A DNA stretch of 64,000 nt from Chryseobacterium viscerum. Lineage in GTDB: Bacteria; Bacteroidota; Bacteroidia; Flavobacteriales; Weeksellaceae. The position numbers and the translations under genes are program-made. The stretch covers positions 108,881-172,880 of the forward strand of contig NZ_JAPDFT010000006.1 in assembly GCF_025949665.1 (NCBI RefSeq). The letters are read 5' to 3'. Positions 35,161 to 43,519 of the stretch are shown here, one piece after another. Numbering within the stretch: position 1 is the first letter of the stretch; each line of letters begins with the position of its first letter. The notes below the pieces were generated by a model. That model made no database searches. It saw only the letters and a program-made list of their open reading frames with translations, and was not told the origin of the DNA.

Positions 35161-35730
35161 ATGGAAGAGCTTTTTAATTATATCAAAAAATTCGGGACGC
35201 TGAATCCTCAGGATGAACTTTTGATTGCTGAAGGAATTCAGGAAATCAAAGTAAAGAAAGGAGATCCTTTTATAGAAGCAGGAAAGGTGAGCCAAAGAAT
35301 TGCTTTTGTGAAAGAAGGGGTTTTCCGGTCTTTGTATTATAATAAACAAGGGGATGATTTTACCCGCTATTTTATTTACGAAGGAAGATTTATTGGGGAT
35401 TTTCAGGGGTTTACCGATCAGCTGCCTGCTCACGAAGATATTGAAGCTATTACCGATGCTGTATTGCTGGTAATAGATCTTAAACATTTTAAAATTCTGG
35501 AAGAGAAAATAACAGTGTGGCCGGTTTTATTTGCAAGAATCCATGCATTTGTGGTGGAGAATAAGCTGAAGGTAGCGAGTATCATGCTGAATCAGGATGC
35601 AAAATCCCGTTATATTCACTTTTTAAATCATTATCCGGGGCTTGCCAACAGAGTACCACAATCTATGCTGGCGTCTTATCTTGGAGTTACTCCTTCGTCC
35701 CTTAGCCGAATCAGGAGGAATATAGTCTAG
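35161..35730 (+). CDS. Crp/Fnr family transcription regulator
   Basis: A 189-residue one-domain-plus-helix regulator. The cyclic-nucleotide-binding fold (about 20-130) includes KKGDPFIEAGKVSQRIAFVKEGVFRSL, and a C-terminal helix-turn-helix lies in QSMLASYLGVTPSSLSRIRRNI. No cysteine ladder for an iron-sulfur cluster is present, so the effector is probably a small molecule or none. Matching palindromes upstream of this gene and of purA make autoregulation and control of purA likely. It is divergent from ku. Confidence 0.88.
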   Translation: MEELFNYIKKFGTLNPQDELLIAEGIQEIKVKKGDPFIEAGKVSQRIAFVKEGVFRSLYYNKQGDDFTRYFIYEGRFIGDFQGFTDQLPAHEDIEAITDAVLLVIDLKHFKILEEKITVWPVLFARIHAFVVENKLKVASIMLNQDAKSRYIHFLNHYPGLANRVPQSMLASYLGVTPSSLSRIRRNIV

Positions 35731-35827
35731 ATGTAAGTTAGAGAGTTAGAGAGTGGGAGTGTTTGAGAACTTCCAAACAAAACTTACAGTCTTAGGCATT
35801 AATACATTGTACAACCAAATTCTCTTT

Positions 35828-35841
35828 TTGCCAAATGACAA
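35828..35841. promoter_or_regulatory. Candidate Crp/Fnr operator 2 (TTGCCA-AA-TGACAA)
   Basis: Same 14-base palindrome as at 35086 with one arm mismatch. It ends 22 bases before the purA -7 box TAGCTTTG at 35864-35871, exactly as operator 1 ends 22 bases before its -7-like box. The purA promoter has TGG where TTG is expected, which suits an activator-dependent promoter. Confidence 0.5.
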
Positions 35842-35863
35842 TGGTGCTTCTCATTGACTGTCA

Positions 35864-35871
35864 TAGCTTTG
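35864..35871 (+). promoter_or_regulatory. -7 box TAGCTTTG for purA
   Basis: Exact TAnnTTTG match 24 bases before the purA ATG, downstream of candidate operator 2. Confidence 0.55.
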
Positions 35872-35895
35872 TCCCATAAAAATTAAAGTACGAAT

Positions 35896-37164
35896 ATGGA
35901 TATTGTATTAGGTTTACAATGGGGAGATGAAGGTAAAGGGAAGTTTATTGATCTTATCAGTGAAAATTATGACATTACAGCGCGTTTTAATGGCGGATCT
36001 AATGCTGGACACAGTATTGAGAGAAACGGGCGTAGAATAACGCTTAAAATGATTCCTTCGGGGATCTTTATGAAAGGGGTACAGAATGTAATTGGCACAG
36101 GAACCGTTCTGGATCCTGTGAGCTTTAAAAAAGAAATTATCAATCTTCAGGCTTTTGATAACACAGTTCAGCCGGAAACGAATATAATTATTTCGCTGAA
36201 AGCACACTTTGTATTGCCTACTCATAAGCTTCTTGATGTTTTTATGGAAGAAAGTTCTGATTATACAACCATTGGAACTACGAAAAACGGAATTGCACAG
36301 GCCTATTCAAATAAAATTTTAAGACAGAATGTAAGAATAGGAGATATGTTTGCTCCTGATTTTAAAAGCAGAGTTCAGCATATTTTAGCAAGAGATTATA
36401 AAATGCTTGCTGAAGGAAATACAGAGCTTCCTTCTTTAGAGGAGATCAGCAAAGAGTTTTTTGATGCCGTAGATTTTCTGAAGAGATTTAAATGTACTGA
36501 AACAGAAATATACTTGAATAAGGCTTTGACAGAAGGAAAAACAATATTGGCAGAAGGATCTCAGGCCGCTATGCTGGATATTGACCACGGAACTTATCCT
36601 TATGTTACCTCCTCTTCCACAACAGCTTCAGGAGCCAGCAGTGGATTAGGTGTTTCACCGAAAAAGATCGGTGAGGTGTTTGGGATTGCTAAAGCATACT
36701 GTACAAGAGTAGGGAATGGAGTATTTCCAACAGAATTATTTGATGAATTGGGTGAAGAGATCAGAACGAAAGGAAATGAATTTGGTTCCAATACCGGACG
36801 TCCAAGAAGAACAGGATGGCTGGATTTACCTGCACTAAAGTATGCAGTAATGATCAATGGTGTAACTCAGCTGGTCCTGACGAAAGCGGATGTTTTAAGC
36901 GGATTGAAATCTGTAGCTGTATGTACTCATTATGAACTGGAAGATGGAAAAACCGTAGATATTTCAGGTTTACTTCCTGAAAACGGGAAGCCAATACTGA
37001 AATGGATGAATGGATGGGATGCTGATTTTTCTACGATGAAAAGTCCATCGGAGCTGCCAAAAGAAGTTGTTGAGTTTCTATCATTTCTTGAAGCCGAATT
37101 AGGCATTCCTGTAGCTAATCTTTCTACCGGGCCGGGAAGAGAGCAGATGTTGAAGATGATTTAA
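35896..37164 (+). CDS. purA: Adenylosuccinate synthase
   Basis: Joins IMP and aspartate with GTP to give adenylosuccinate, the first step from IMP to AMP. The 422 residues start with the GTP-binding loop LGLQWGDEGKGKFIDL and contain FNGGSNAGHSI with the catalytic His. Mid-protein EGSQAAMLDIDHGTYPYVTSSS and the C-terminal GPGREQMLKM are characteristic. It carries its own promoter and is followed by a strong terminator shared with the convergent peptidase gene. Confidence 0.97.
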   Translation: MDIVLGLQWGDEGKGKFIDLISENYDITARFNGGSNAGHSIERNGRRITLKMIPSGIFMKGVQNVIGTGTVLDPVSFKKEIINLQAFDNTVQPETNIIISLKAHFVLPTHKLLDVFMEESSDYTTIGTTKNGIAQAYSNKILRQNVRIGDMFAPDFKSRVQHILARDYKMLAEGNTELPSLEEISKEFFDAVDFLKRFKCTETEIYLNKALTEGKTILAEGSQAAMLDIDHGTYPYVTSSSTTASGASSGLGVSPKKIGEVFGIAKAYCTRVGNGVFPTELFDELGEEIRTKGNEFGSNTGRPRRTGWLDLPALKYAVMINGVTQLVLTKADVLSGLKSVAVCTHYELEDGKTVDISGLLPENGKPILKWMNGWDADFSTMKSPSELPKEVVEFLSFLEAELGIPVANLSTGPGREQMLKMI

Positions 37165-37198
37165 TAATTATAAAGCGGGAATTATATAAAAAAAACAA

Positions 37199-37232
37199 AA
37201 GAGGTTAGGAAGTATATTTCCTAACCTCTTTA
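37199..37232. terminator. Bidirectional terminator between purA and astacin-like gene
   Basis: Twelve-base stem AGAGGTTAGGAA / TTCCTAACCTCT with a six-base loop. The forward side is followed by TTATTAG, and the reverse side by a long T run (forward AAAAAAAACAAAA). It lies between convergent stops. Confidence 0.85.
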
Positions 37233-37248
37233 TTAGTACGAAAAATGT

Positions 37249-38580
37249 TTAGTTAACTTTTGTAAGTATAAAACGCTGCTTTGTAGAAGGCTGAACTGTT
37301 TGATCCGTAGTGCCGATTACAATAGGGGTAAGATTAGTTGTTAAGCCATTCTTTACTTCTAATCTCAGTGCCGGAGCATTCTTAGGAGCAAATCCAAAGC
37401 CATTGTTTCCGAGATTAAATAATAACCATTTTTGAGAATCTGTATTGGAATTGGTTCTTAATTCAACAGCTGTTCCATTCGTTGTTCCGTTACTTTTTAC
37501 GGTTAACACCTTTGTAGGATCCAGTATAGATTTGATGATATAATAGCCATGGTCTGATTTGCTGAAAGTAAATCTCTGATTATTTCCTGTAGAAGCTGAA
37601 TACAAAATTACGCTGGTTCCGTCTGTAGTAGAACTTCCGGAAATATCTAAATTTTTATCACTCGCTAAAGCTGTTGTCATTGTATAAGTTCCGTTGATTG
37701 CAGAAGTGGTATTCACAGGTCCGTACAAATGATTGATTCCAGCATAATCACCGGCAGACAATCCTGTCCTTTGTTTGGTAAATGTGGATCCGTCCAGTTT
37801 TGTCATTACCGGCTGGCTTGCATTTATAGCAAAGTCTGTAGACTGGTACATCATCACTGATCCGAAATCAAAAGCACCATGTCCGGCATAATCATTATAA
37901 AGATTGAAGTTGTGACGGCTTCCTTCTGTTGCTTTGTTAACATCTACAATAATATACTGATCTCTGTCCGGACGGCACTGTTCATGCATGATTCCCATGG
38001 AGTGCATGATTTCGTGTGCAATAATTGCGGGATAAGTAATATTATAAATTTTAATACCGTTAACTCTGTTTTTTTGCCATCCAAGCGGGGAGCTGTTGCT
38101 TGTTGTATAAGTAAAAGTGATGTATTCTGTTTGATTGGTACGTTCAACAAACTGCATGCTGGTTTGAGAGGAAATCATATCAAACGCTTTGTTGATATTG
38201 GTAAGGAATGTATTGTAATTCTGAGTACTCAGACTTCCCTGGCTGGGTAATGTATAATAGACTGTTGCATTCGGCCAGGTCTTAATAAAAGAACTTACAA
38301 TGGTACTTTTCTCTGCTGTTGATGTTGCAGGATTGGCCTGCTTCTGTAATATATTAAACTGTTCCGGGCTAATGGTAATATCTTCTGCATAAAAATATTC
38401 TCCATTTATTTCATTGACATAAGTGTATTTTCCGTCAATTAATAATTTGTGAATTTTTGCATTGGCTAAGTTCTCTGTCACAGGTTCTATTGAATCCGTT
38501 TGTGTGTTTTCAAGATCCGAGCTGCATGAATTCAATGCCAAAACAAGGCATCCTGATAATAGTAATAGTTTGCTTTTCAT
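37249..38580 (-). CDS. Astacin-like (M12A) metallopeptidase lipoprotein with ricin-type lectin domain
   Basis: A 443-residue zinc peptidase. The lipobox LNSC is followed by SSDLENT, an acidic patch fitting surface export. A propeptide-like region precedes the peptidase domain with HEIMHSMGIMHEQ (His189, Glu190, His193, His199) and the Met-turn VMMYQS. The C-terminal 150 residues form a ricin-type beta-trefoil (repeats with LDISGSSTTDGTSV, QRFTFSKSD, TDSQKWLLFN) that would bind sugars. The longer ORF start at 38616 is unlikely; ATG 38580 starts the signal peptide. A surface glycoprotein-degrading role is inferred. Confidence 0.9.
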   Translation of the reverse strand: MKSKLLLLSGCLVLALNSCSSDLENTQTDSIEPVTENLANAKIHKLLIDGKYTYVNEINGEYFYAEDITISPEQFNILQKQANPATSTAEKSTIVSSFIKTWPNATVYYTLPSQGSLSTQNYNTFLTNINKAFDMISSQTSMQFVERTNQTEYITFTYTTSNSSPLGWQKNRVNGIKIYNITYPAIIAHEIMHSMGIMHEQCRPDRDQYIIVDVNKATEGSRHNFNLYNDYAGHGAFDFGSVMMYQSTDFAINASQPVMTKLDGSTFTKQRTGLSAGDYAGINHLYGPVNTTSAINGTYTMTTALASDKNLDISGSSTTDGTSVILYSASTGNNQRFTFSKSDHGYYIIKSILDPTKVLTVKSNGTTNGTAVELRTNSNTDSQKWLLFNLGNNGFGFAPKNAPALRLEVKNGLTTNLTPIVIGTTDQTVQPSTKQRFILTKVN

Positions 38581-39043
38581 ATTATTTAATATTGGTTTGG
38601 TGATCAGGTGTTTCAATATGAGCAGCTATATTATTATCATACGCACAAGATTAAAATTAATCAATTCCTTAAATTCTGATTAAGTCTTCAATATAATTTA
38701 GCTGTATGTTGTAAATATATTAATAAAAGATTATGTTTGTATATAACATAATATAATGATTGTTTTGTTGTGTTTTTATTTTAAAAGTGTATTAATTTCA
38801 ATGATTTACTGTTTTTTAATTAATTTTTACTATGAAATTTTAAATTGAGTTATTTCACTAATAATTGATATGGTGGCTAAAACCGTATTTTATACTAGCA
38901 TAAAGTTTATTTTTATTAACAAATTAATAAAGTATGCTGAAATCTGTAATGTTACGGACATCAAATAATGATGTATAATTGTTAGTATAAAGGATTGGTA
39001 AATCTAGAATTAAATCATGATTCCTGTAATTCAGAATATAAAA
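38581..39043. other. AT-rich gene-free stretch
   Basis: About 460 bases of very AT-rich sequence between the astacin-like gene and the aspS terminator. No ORF of coding character, RNA gene or repeat was found. It must contain the promoter of the gene starting at 38580, but I could not identify a good -7 box. Confidence 0.45.
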
Positions 39044-39067
39044 AAAGCGGGGCAAATACCCCGCTTT
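39044..39067 (-). terminator. Terminator of aspS
   Basis: Stem AAAGCGGGG / CCCCGCTTT with a CAAATA loop, five bases beyond the aspS stop on the minus strand, followed there by TTTTATATTC. Confidence 0.85.
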
Positions 39068-39071
39068 ACAT

Positions 39072-40826
39072 TTATGCTTTTAAATTCAATTGTAATTCCA
39101 GTTCGTCGAGCTGTGCATCCGCAATAGAAGCAGGCGCGTCAATCATTACATCTCGTCCTGAATTGTTCTTAGGGAATGCGATATAATCTCTGATGACTTC
39201 GTTTCCGTCAAGTATAGCTACCAGACGGTCAAATCCGAATGCTAAACCTCCATGTGGCGGAGCGCCATATTTGAAGGCATTCATCAGGAATCCAAACTGA
39301 GCTTCTGCCTCTTCTCTGGTAAATCCTAATAAATCAAACATTTTAGACTGAAGATCTCTGTCAAAAATTCTGATAGATCCACCTCCGATTTCGTTTCCGT
39401 TCAGAACCATATCATAAGCGTTGGCTCTTGCTTTTCCTGGATCAGTTTCCAATAAATGGATGTCTTCCGGTTTTGGAGACGTGAAAGGGTGGTGCATTGC
39501 ATGGAATCTTTCCGTGTCTTCATCCCATTCCAATAGTGGGAAGTCAACAACCCAAAGTGGTGCAAATACATTTCCTTTTCTCAATCCCAAGCGGTTTCCA
39601 AGTTCCATTCTTAAAGCAGAAAGCTGGGCTCTTACTTTATTTTCGTTTCCGGAAAGAATCAACATTAAGTCTCCTTCTTTTGCTCCGAATTTTTCGATGA
39701 TTTTTGCTAAATCTTCTTCATTATAGAATTTGTTTACCGATGAGGTTTTTACTCCATCATTCTGGAATTTAGCCCAAACCATTCCTGAAGCTCCAACCTG
39801 AGGGCGTTTTACCCAATCAACAAGCTCGTCAATCTGCTTTCTTGTATAGTCTGCGCATCCTTCTACATTGATTCCGACAACTAATTCTGCATCATCAAAT
39901 ATTTTAAAATCTTTTCCTTTTACCAGTTCATTCAGTTCTACGAACTCCATTCCGAAACGGATATCCGGTTTGTCATTTCCGTATTTTCTCATCGCATCTG
40001 CGAAAGTCATTCTTGGGAAATCTCCGAATTCCTGACCTGTAATATCTTTTAAAAGAGTTTTTGTCATTCCTTCAAATACGTTCATGACATCTTCCTGCTC
40101 TACGAAAGCCATTTCACAGTCGATCTGTGTAAACTCCGGCTGTCTGTCAGCTCTTAAATCCTCATCACGGAAACACTTTACAATCTGGAAATATTTATCC
40201 ATTCCGCCTACCATCAAAAGCTGTTTGAAAGTTTGTGGAGACTGAGGCAATGCATAAAACTGTCCTGGATTCATTCTGCTTGGTACAACAAAGTCTCTTG
40301 CCCCTTCCGGAGTAGATTTGATCAAAACAGGTGTTTCCACTTCAATGAAACCTTCTTCAGATAAATAATTTCTTACTTTCTGTGCCATTTTATGGCGGAA
40401 GATCAATTTATCTTTTACCGGATTTCTTCTGATATCCAGATAACGGTATTTCATTCTTAGTTCCTCACCGCCGTCTGTTTCATCCTCAATGGTGAAAGGA
40501 GGAAGCTGAGAATCATTCAGAATCGTTAGTTTTTCTACCAGAATTTCAATTTCCCCTGTTGGAATATTAGGGTTTTTGCTCACTCTCTCAATAACTCTTC
40601 CGGTAGCCTGAATCACAAATTCACGGCCCAGTTTTTTAGCTTCTTCCATTAGTTGTGCAGAAGAACGCTCCTGGTCAAAAACCAGCTGGGTAATTCCGTA
40701 ACGATCTCGAAGATCTACCCAAATCATAAATCCTTTATCACGGATAGTTTGTACCCATCCTGATAGTGTAACTTCTTCATTCAGATTTTTCAGAGATAGC
40801 TCTCCGTTGGTGTGTGATCGAAACAT
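39072..40826 (-). CDS. aspS: Aspartyl-tRNA synthetase
   Basis: Class II synthetase that charges tRNA-Asp. The 584 residues have an N-terminal OB anticodon-binding domain (LSGWVQTIRDKGFMIWVDLRDRYG), motif 2 FRDEDLRADRQPEFTQIDCE, the bacterial GAD insertion, and motif 3 GGLAFGFDRLVAI. The longest ORF has a TTG or upstream ATG at 40847; the start MFRSHTNGEL at 40826 fits the family. An inverted repeat (AAGGTTC / GAACCTT) lies just upstream. Confidence 0.96.
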   Translation of the reverse strand: MFRSHTNGELSLKNLNEEVTLSGWVQTIRDKGFMIWVDLRDRYGITQLVFDQERSSAQLMEEAKKLGREFVIQATGRVIERVSKNPNIPTGEIEILVEKLTILNDSQLPPFTIEDETDGGEELRMKYRYLDIRRNPVKDKLIFRHKMAQKVRNYLSEEGFIEVETPVLIKSTPEGARDFVVPSRMNPGQFYALPQSPQTFKQLLMVGGMDKYFQIVKCFRDEDLRADRQPEFTQIDCEMAFVEQEDVMNVFEGMTKTLLKDITGQEFGDFPRMTFADAMRKYGNDKPDIRFGMEFVELNELVKGKDFKIFDDAELVVGINVEGCADYTRKQIDELVDWVKRPQVGASGMVWAKFQNDGVKTSSVNKFYNEEDLAKIIEKFGAKEGDLMLILSGNENKVRAQLSALRMELGNRLGLRKGNVFAPLWVVDFPLLEWDEDTERFHAMHHPFTSPKPEDIHLLETDPGKARANAYDMVLNGNEIGGGSIRIFDRDLQSKMFDLLGFTREEAEAQFGFLMNAFKYGAPPHGGLAFGFDRLVAILDGNEVIRDYIAFPKNNSGRDVMIDAPASIADAQLDELELQLNLKA

Positions 40827-40916
40827 AATTATTTGTTTAAAGTTCAATGTTTAAGGTTCAATTCCGAACCTTGAATTTTTCGTTGGCAAAGATAAGATTT
40901 TTGCAGGTTTTATAAA

Positions 40917-40943
40917 TAAAAAAAACTTCCTTTCGGAAGTTTC
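40917..40943 (-). terminator. Terminator of the ankyrin-repeat gene
   Basis: Stem AAACTTCC / GGAAGTTT with a TTTC loop. On the minus strand a long T run follows (TTTTTTTTATTTAT), 21 bases after the stop at 40964. Confidence 0.85.
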
Positions 40944-40963
40944 GTATGTTGTTTTCAGGTTTT

Positions 40964-41326
40964 TTAATTTCTATTACCCCCTTTTTCTGTCAGAATTTTC
41001 TTTATTTCTTCGGTGCCTTTTGTATCATCAGCTACTTCAAGAGGTGTTTTGTTCTGACATTTTTTATTAACGTTGGCCTTGTTGTCCAAAAGGAAATGTA
41101 TAATATTCTTTCTATCAGACATTACACTGAAGCCAAGAGGTGAATAAGCTATATTTCCAACGAGAAAGCATTTGTTGTAATCTCCCGGGGCAAACTGCTT
41201 TTTAAATGTTGCCACATCATCAGAATAGATGGCTTTCATCTTTTCCTGAGTCATCTTCTGTGCAGAGAGCATGCTGCCAGATAATAGCATTCCAAATAGA
41301 AAGGTAGTAGAGATTATTTTTTTCAT
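40964..41326 (-). CDS. Exported ankyrin-repeat protein
   Basis: A 120-residue protein with an N-terminal signal peptide (FGMLLSGSMLSAQ), so probably periplasmic. One clear ankyrin unit, SPLGFSVMSDRKNIIHFLLDNKANVNKK, is followed by the start of another, TPLEVADDTKGTEEIKKILTEKG. Such small ankyrin proteins often occur in families; a remnant of a related gene lies 150 bases upstream. Partner unknown. Confidence 0.8.
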   Translation of the reverse strand: MKKIISTTFLFGMLLSGSMLSAQKMTQEKMKAIYSDDVATFKKQFAPGDYNKCFLVGNIAYSPLGFSVMSDRKNIIHFLLDNKANVNKKCQNKTPLEVADDTKGTEEIKKILTEKGGNRN

Positions 41327-41472
41327 AAGGATGATTTTTAAGAATATACAAATCTAAATTAAATTTTATTACCAATTGCTAAGTTTTGATAATAATATCG
41401 CTCTATTAATCAGATTATTCTCGTATTAATTATAGAATTGCAAAACTCCATTTTGAATATCCTGAATTGAAA

Positions 41473-41565
41473 TTACTCCAAAAGCGTAATGATTTCAGGT
41501 TTCTCATATTTCCGGGCATAATCCAGAGCTCTATAACTTACAGGTGTCCGGGTTTCTTTCAAAGC
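41473..41565 (-). pseudogene. Remnant of an ankyrin-repeat gene (C-terminal end only)
   Basis: A 30-codon open stretch ending in TAA reads ALKETRTPVSYRALDYARK and then YEKPEIITLLE, the typical last ankyrin helix pair. It begins right after an in-frame TGA and has no start codon, so it cannot be a gene on its own. It lies upstream of the intact ankyrin gene and on the same strand. I read it as the tail of a lost paralogue. Confidence 0.6.
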
Positions 41566-41667
41566 TCACCATATTACGCTAAGCTTTTATTATACTTTCG
41601 ATTTTCTTACAAGAACAATCTTATTAAAAACTTTTCATATGCCAACTTTTAATTGCTTTTGAATGAA

Positions 41668-41675
41668 TACTTTTG
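41668..41675 (+). promoter_or_regulatory. -7 box TACTTTTG for MATE pump
   Basis: Exact TAnnTTTG, 21 bases before the ATG at 41697. The ORF start at 41673 lies within the box and is therefore unlikely. Confidence 0.5.
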
Positions 41676-41696
41676 CTAAGTAAACTAAAAAGAATC

Positions 41697-43091
41697 ATGA
41701 CAAAATATATTGACTTTTTGAAAAAAGCATTCAGTGGCGAAGAAACTGACTTCACGAAGGTGAATATCAGAAGTGCTGTATTGCTTTTAGCGATTCCCAT
41801 GATGCTGGAAATGGCTATGGAATCTGTATTTGCTCTTGTTGATCTGTATTTTGTCGGACATCTGAAAGAAAGTGGTTTTGCTATTCAGACTGTGGGACTT
41901 ACCGAATCTGTGCTTTCGGTGATGTATTCTATTGCGATTGGCATGAGTATGGCGGCAACAGCTTTGGTGGCAAGACGGATCGGGGAGAAAAATCCGGAGC
42001 AGGCTTCCAGGAGTGCGGCGCAGGTATTGCTCGTTTCTTTTGCGATTACTTTTATTTTAAGTTTACTGGGAGTGATTTATGCTGAGGAAATCCTCATATT
42101 GATGGGCTCAAAACCTGAAGCAGCAGCTTATGGGAAGAATTTTACCAGAATTATGATGGGAAGCAGTACGATAATAATGCTTTTATTTTTAATTAACGGG
42201 ATCTTCAGAGGAGCAGGAAATGCAACGATTGCGATGAAAAGTTTATGGATTGCAAATATTGCTAACATTATTCTTTGCCCGATTCTAATAAAAGGGTTGG
42301 GGCCTGTTCCTGCTTTGGGATTAACAGGGGCGGCTTTGGCAACAACAATAGGGCGAAGTATTGGGGTGATTTACCAGTTGTACCATCTTTTAGTAGCTGA
42401 TACTCAAATCCGAATAAAGATTCCATATTTTAAACCAAATTATGAATTAATCAAATCCATTATAAAGATTGCAACCCCTGGAATCTTTCAGTTTGTTATT
42501 GCTTCATGTAGCTGGATTTTCCTTGCAGAATTGGTAGCGACCACAGGAGGAGAAAATGCATCTGCCGGTTACCAGACCGCTCTAAGACTGATGATGTTCT
42601 TTATGCTTCCGGCCTGGGGATTAAGCAATGCCGCATCTACGCTGGTAGGGCAGAATATGGGAGCAAATGAAATGCTGAGGGCAGAGCAGTCGGTAATGAA
42701 AACCGTGAAATATAATGTCATCTTTATGTTGATTGTAAGTCTGATATTTATTTTTATGGGAAATTTTTTAGTGGGTTTTTTCACTCAGGAAACGGCTATT
42801 AAAGATTTTGCGAAAAATGCCCTTCAAATTATGAGCACAGGGTTTATCTTCTATGGAATAGGAATGGTGATGATCAATGCATTCAATGGAGCAGGAGATA
42901 CGTGGACGCCTACATGGGTTAATCTTTTTGGATTCTGGCTGTTTCAGATTCCTCTGGCGTATTTTCTGTCAAAATATCTTGACATGGGTCCAAAAGGGGT
43001 TTTTATTTCTATTCCTGCCGCAGAAACCCTGATTACAATAGTTGCTTTCATCCTATTCAAAAAGGGAAAATGGAAAACGATAGAAGTGTAG
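41697..43091 (+). CDS. MATE family multidrug/sodium antiporter
   Basis: A 464-residue inner-membrane exporter that uses a Na+ or H+ gradient to expel cationic drugs. Twelve hydrophobic segments fall in two homologous halves, each with the MATE pattern (AIPMMLEMAMESVFALVDLYFVG in the first; ATPGIFQFVIASCSWIFLAEL in the second). GAGNATIAMK and FNGAGDTWTPT are the matching loop motifs. Drug range cannot be read from sequence. Confidence 0.92.
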   Translation: MTKYIDFLKKAFSGEETDFTKVNIRSAVLLLAIPMMLEMAMESVFALVDLYFVGHLKESGFAIQTVGLTESVLSVMYSIAIGMSMAATALVARRIGEKNPEQASRSAAQVLLVSFAITFILSLLGVIYAEEILILMGSKPEAAAYGKNFTRIMMGSSTIIMLLFLINGIFRGAGNATIAMKSLWIANIANIILCPILIKGLGPVPALGLTGAALATTIGRSIGVIYQLYHLLVADTQIRIKIPYFKPNYELIKSIIKIATPGIFQFVIASCSWIFLAELVATTGGENASAGYQTALRLMMFFMLPAWGLSNAASTLVGQNMGANEMLRAEQSVMKTVKYNVIFMLIVSLIFIFMGNFLVGFFTQETAIKDFAKNALQIMSTGFIFYGIGMVMINAFNGAGDTWTPTWVNLFGFWLFQIPLAYFLSKYLDMGPKGVFISIPAAETLITIVAFILFKKGKWKTIEV

Positions 43092-43256
43092 AAAGGCTGG
43101 GAGATGGAAGCTAGAAGAGGGAAGTATCACAGGTCTGAAATTATCTAAAAACAGCCATTCTCAGAAAGTATAAAGTGTAAATTTTGATGTGATTACAGAG
43201 AATTGAAATAGTAATCTTATCGTCACTTCCAGCCTCCATCTTCCTGCTTTCTTCCT
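43091..43256. repeat. Imperfect inverted pair of G/A-rich repeats
   Basis: A G/A-rich stretch at about 43095-43117 (GGCTGGGAGATGGAAGCTAG) reappears in reverse complement at about 43226-43248, matching at about 18 of 23 positions. It lies between the MATE gene and bTHX; a related G/A-rich stretch follows the Crp/Fnr gene at 35731-35757. Confidence 0.45.
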
Positions 43257-43339
43257 AATTTATAAAACTTTAACAGCTTCATTACTTGTATTTTAAAGTT
43301 GTATTTTTTAAATTCGTGATTAACAAATACATAATTACT

Positions 43340-43459
43340 ATGGGAAAAGGAGACAAAAAATCAAGAAGAGGAAAAATCAATTCCGGAAGTTATGGTAAAA
43401 GAAGACCGAAAAAAGCCTCAAAATCTTTTGCTGCTTCTGAAGAAAAATCTAAAAAATAA
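43340..43459 (+). CDS. 30S ribosomal protein bTHX
   Basis: A 39-residue, highly basic protein, too short for most ORF lists. The sequence GKGDKKSRRGKINSGSYGK followed by RRPKKASKS matches the bTHX (Thx) family, which sits in the head of the 30S subunit and is common in Bacteroidota. It has a free-standing transcript ending in the terminator at 43467. Confidence 0.9.
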   Translation: MGKGDKKSRRGKINSGSYGKRRPKKASKSFAASEEKSKK

Positions 43460-43466
43460 CCAAAAT

Positions 43467-43503
43467 AAAAAAGACCGAAGATCATCTCTCCGGTCTTTTT
43501 TTT
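43467..43503 (+). terminator. Terminator of the bTHX gene
   Basis: Stem AAAAAAGACCG / CGGTCTTTTTT with a 13-base loop and continuing T run. It also lies downstream of the convergent DUF937 gene and may act on both. Confidence 0.85.
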
Positions 43504-43519
43504 ATGAAAATTAAATTAA

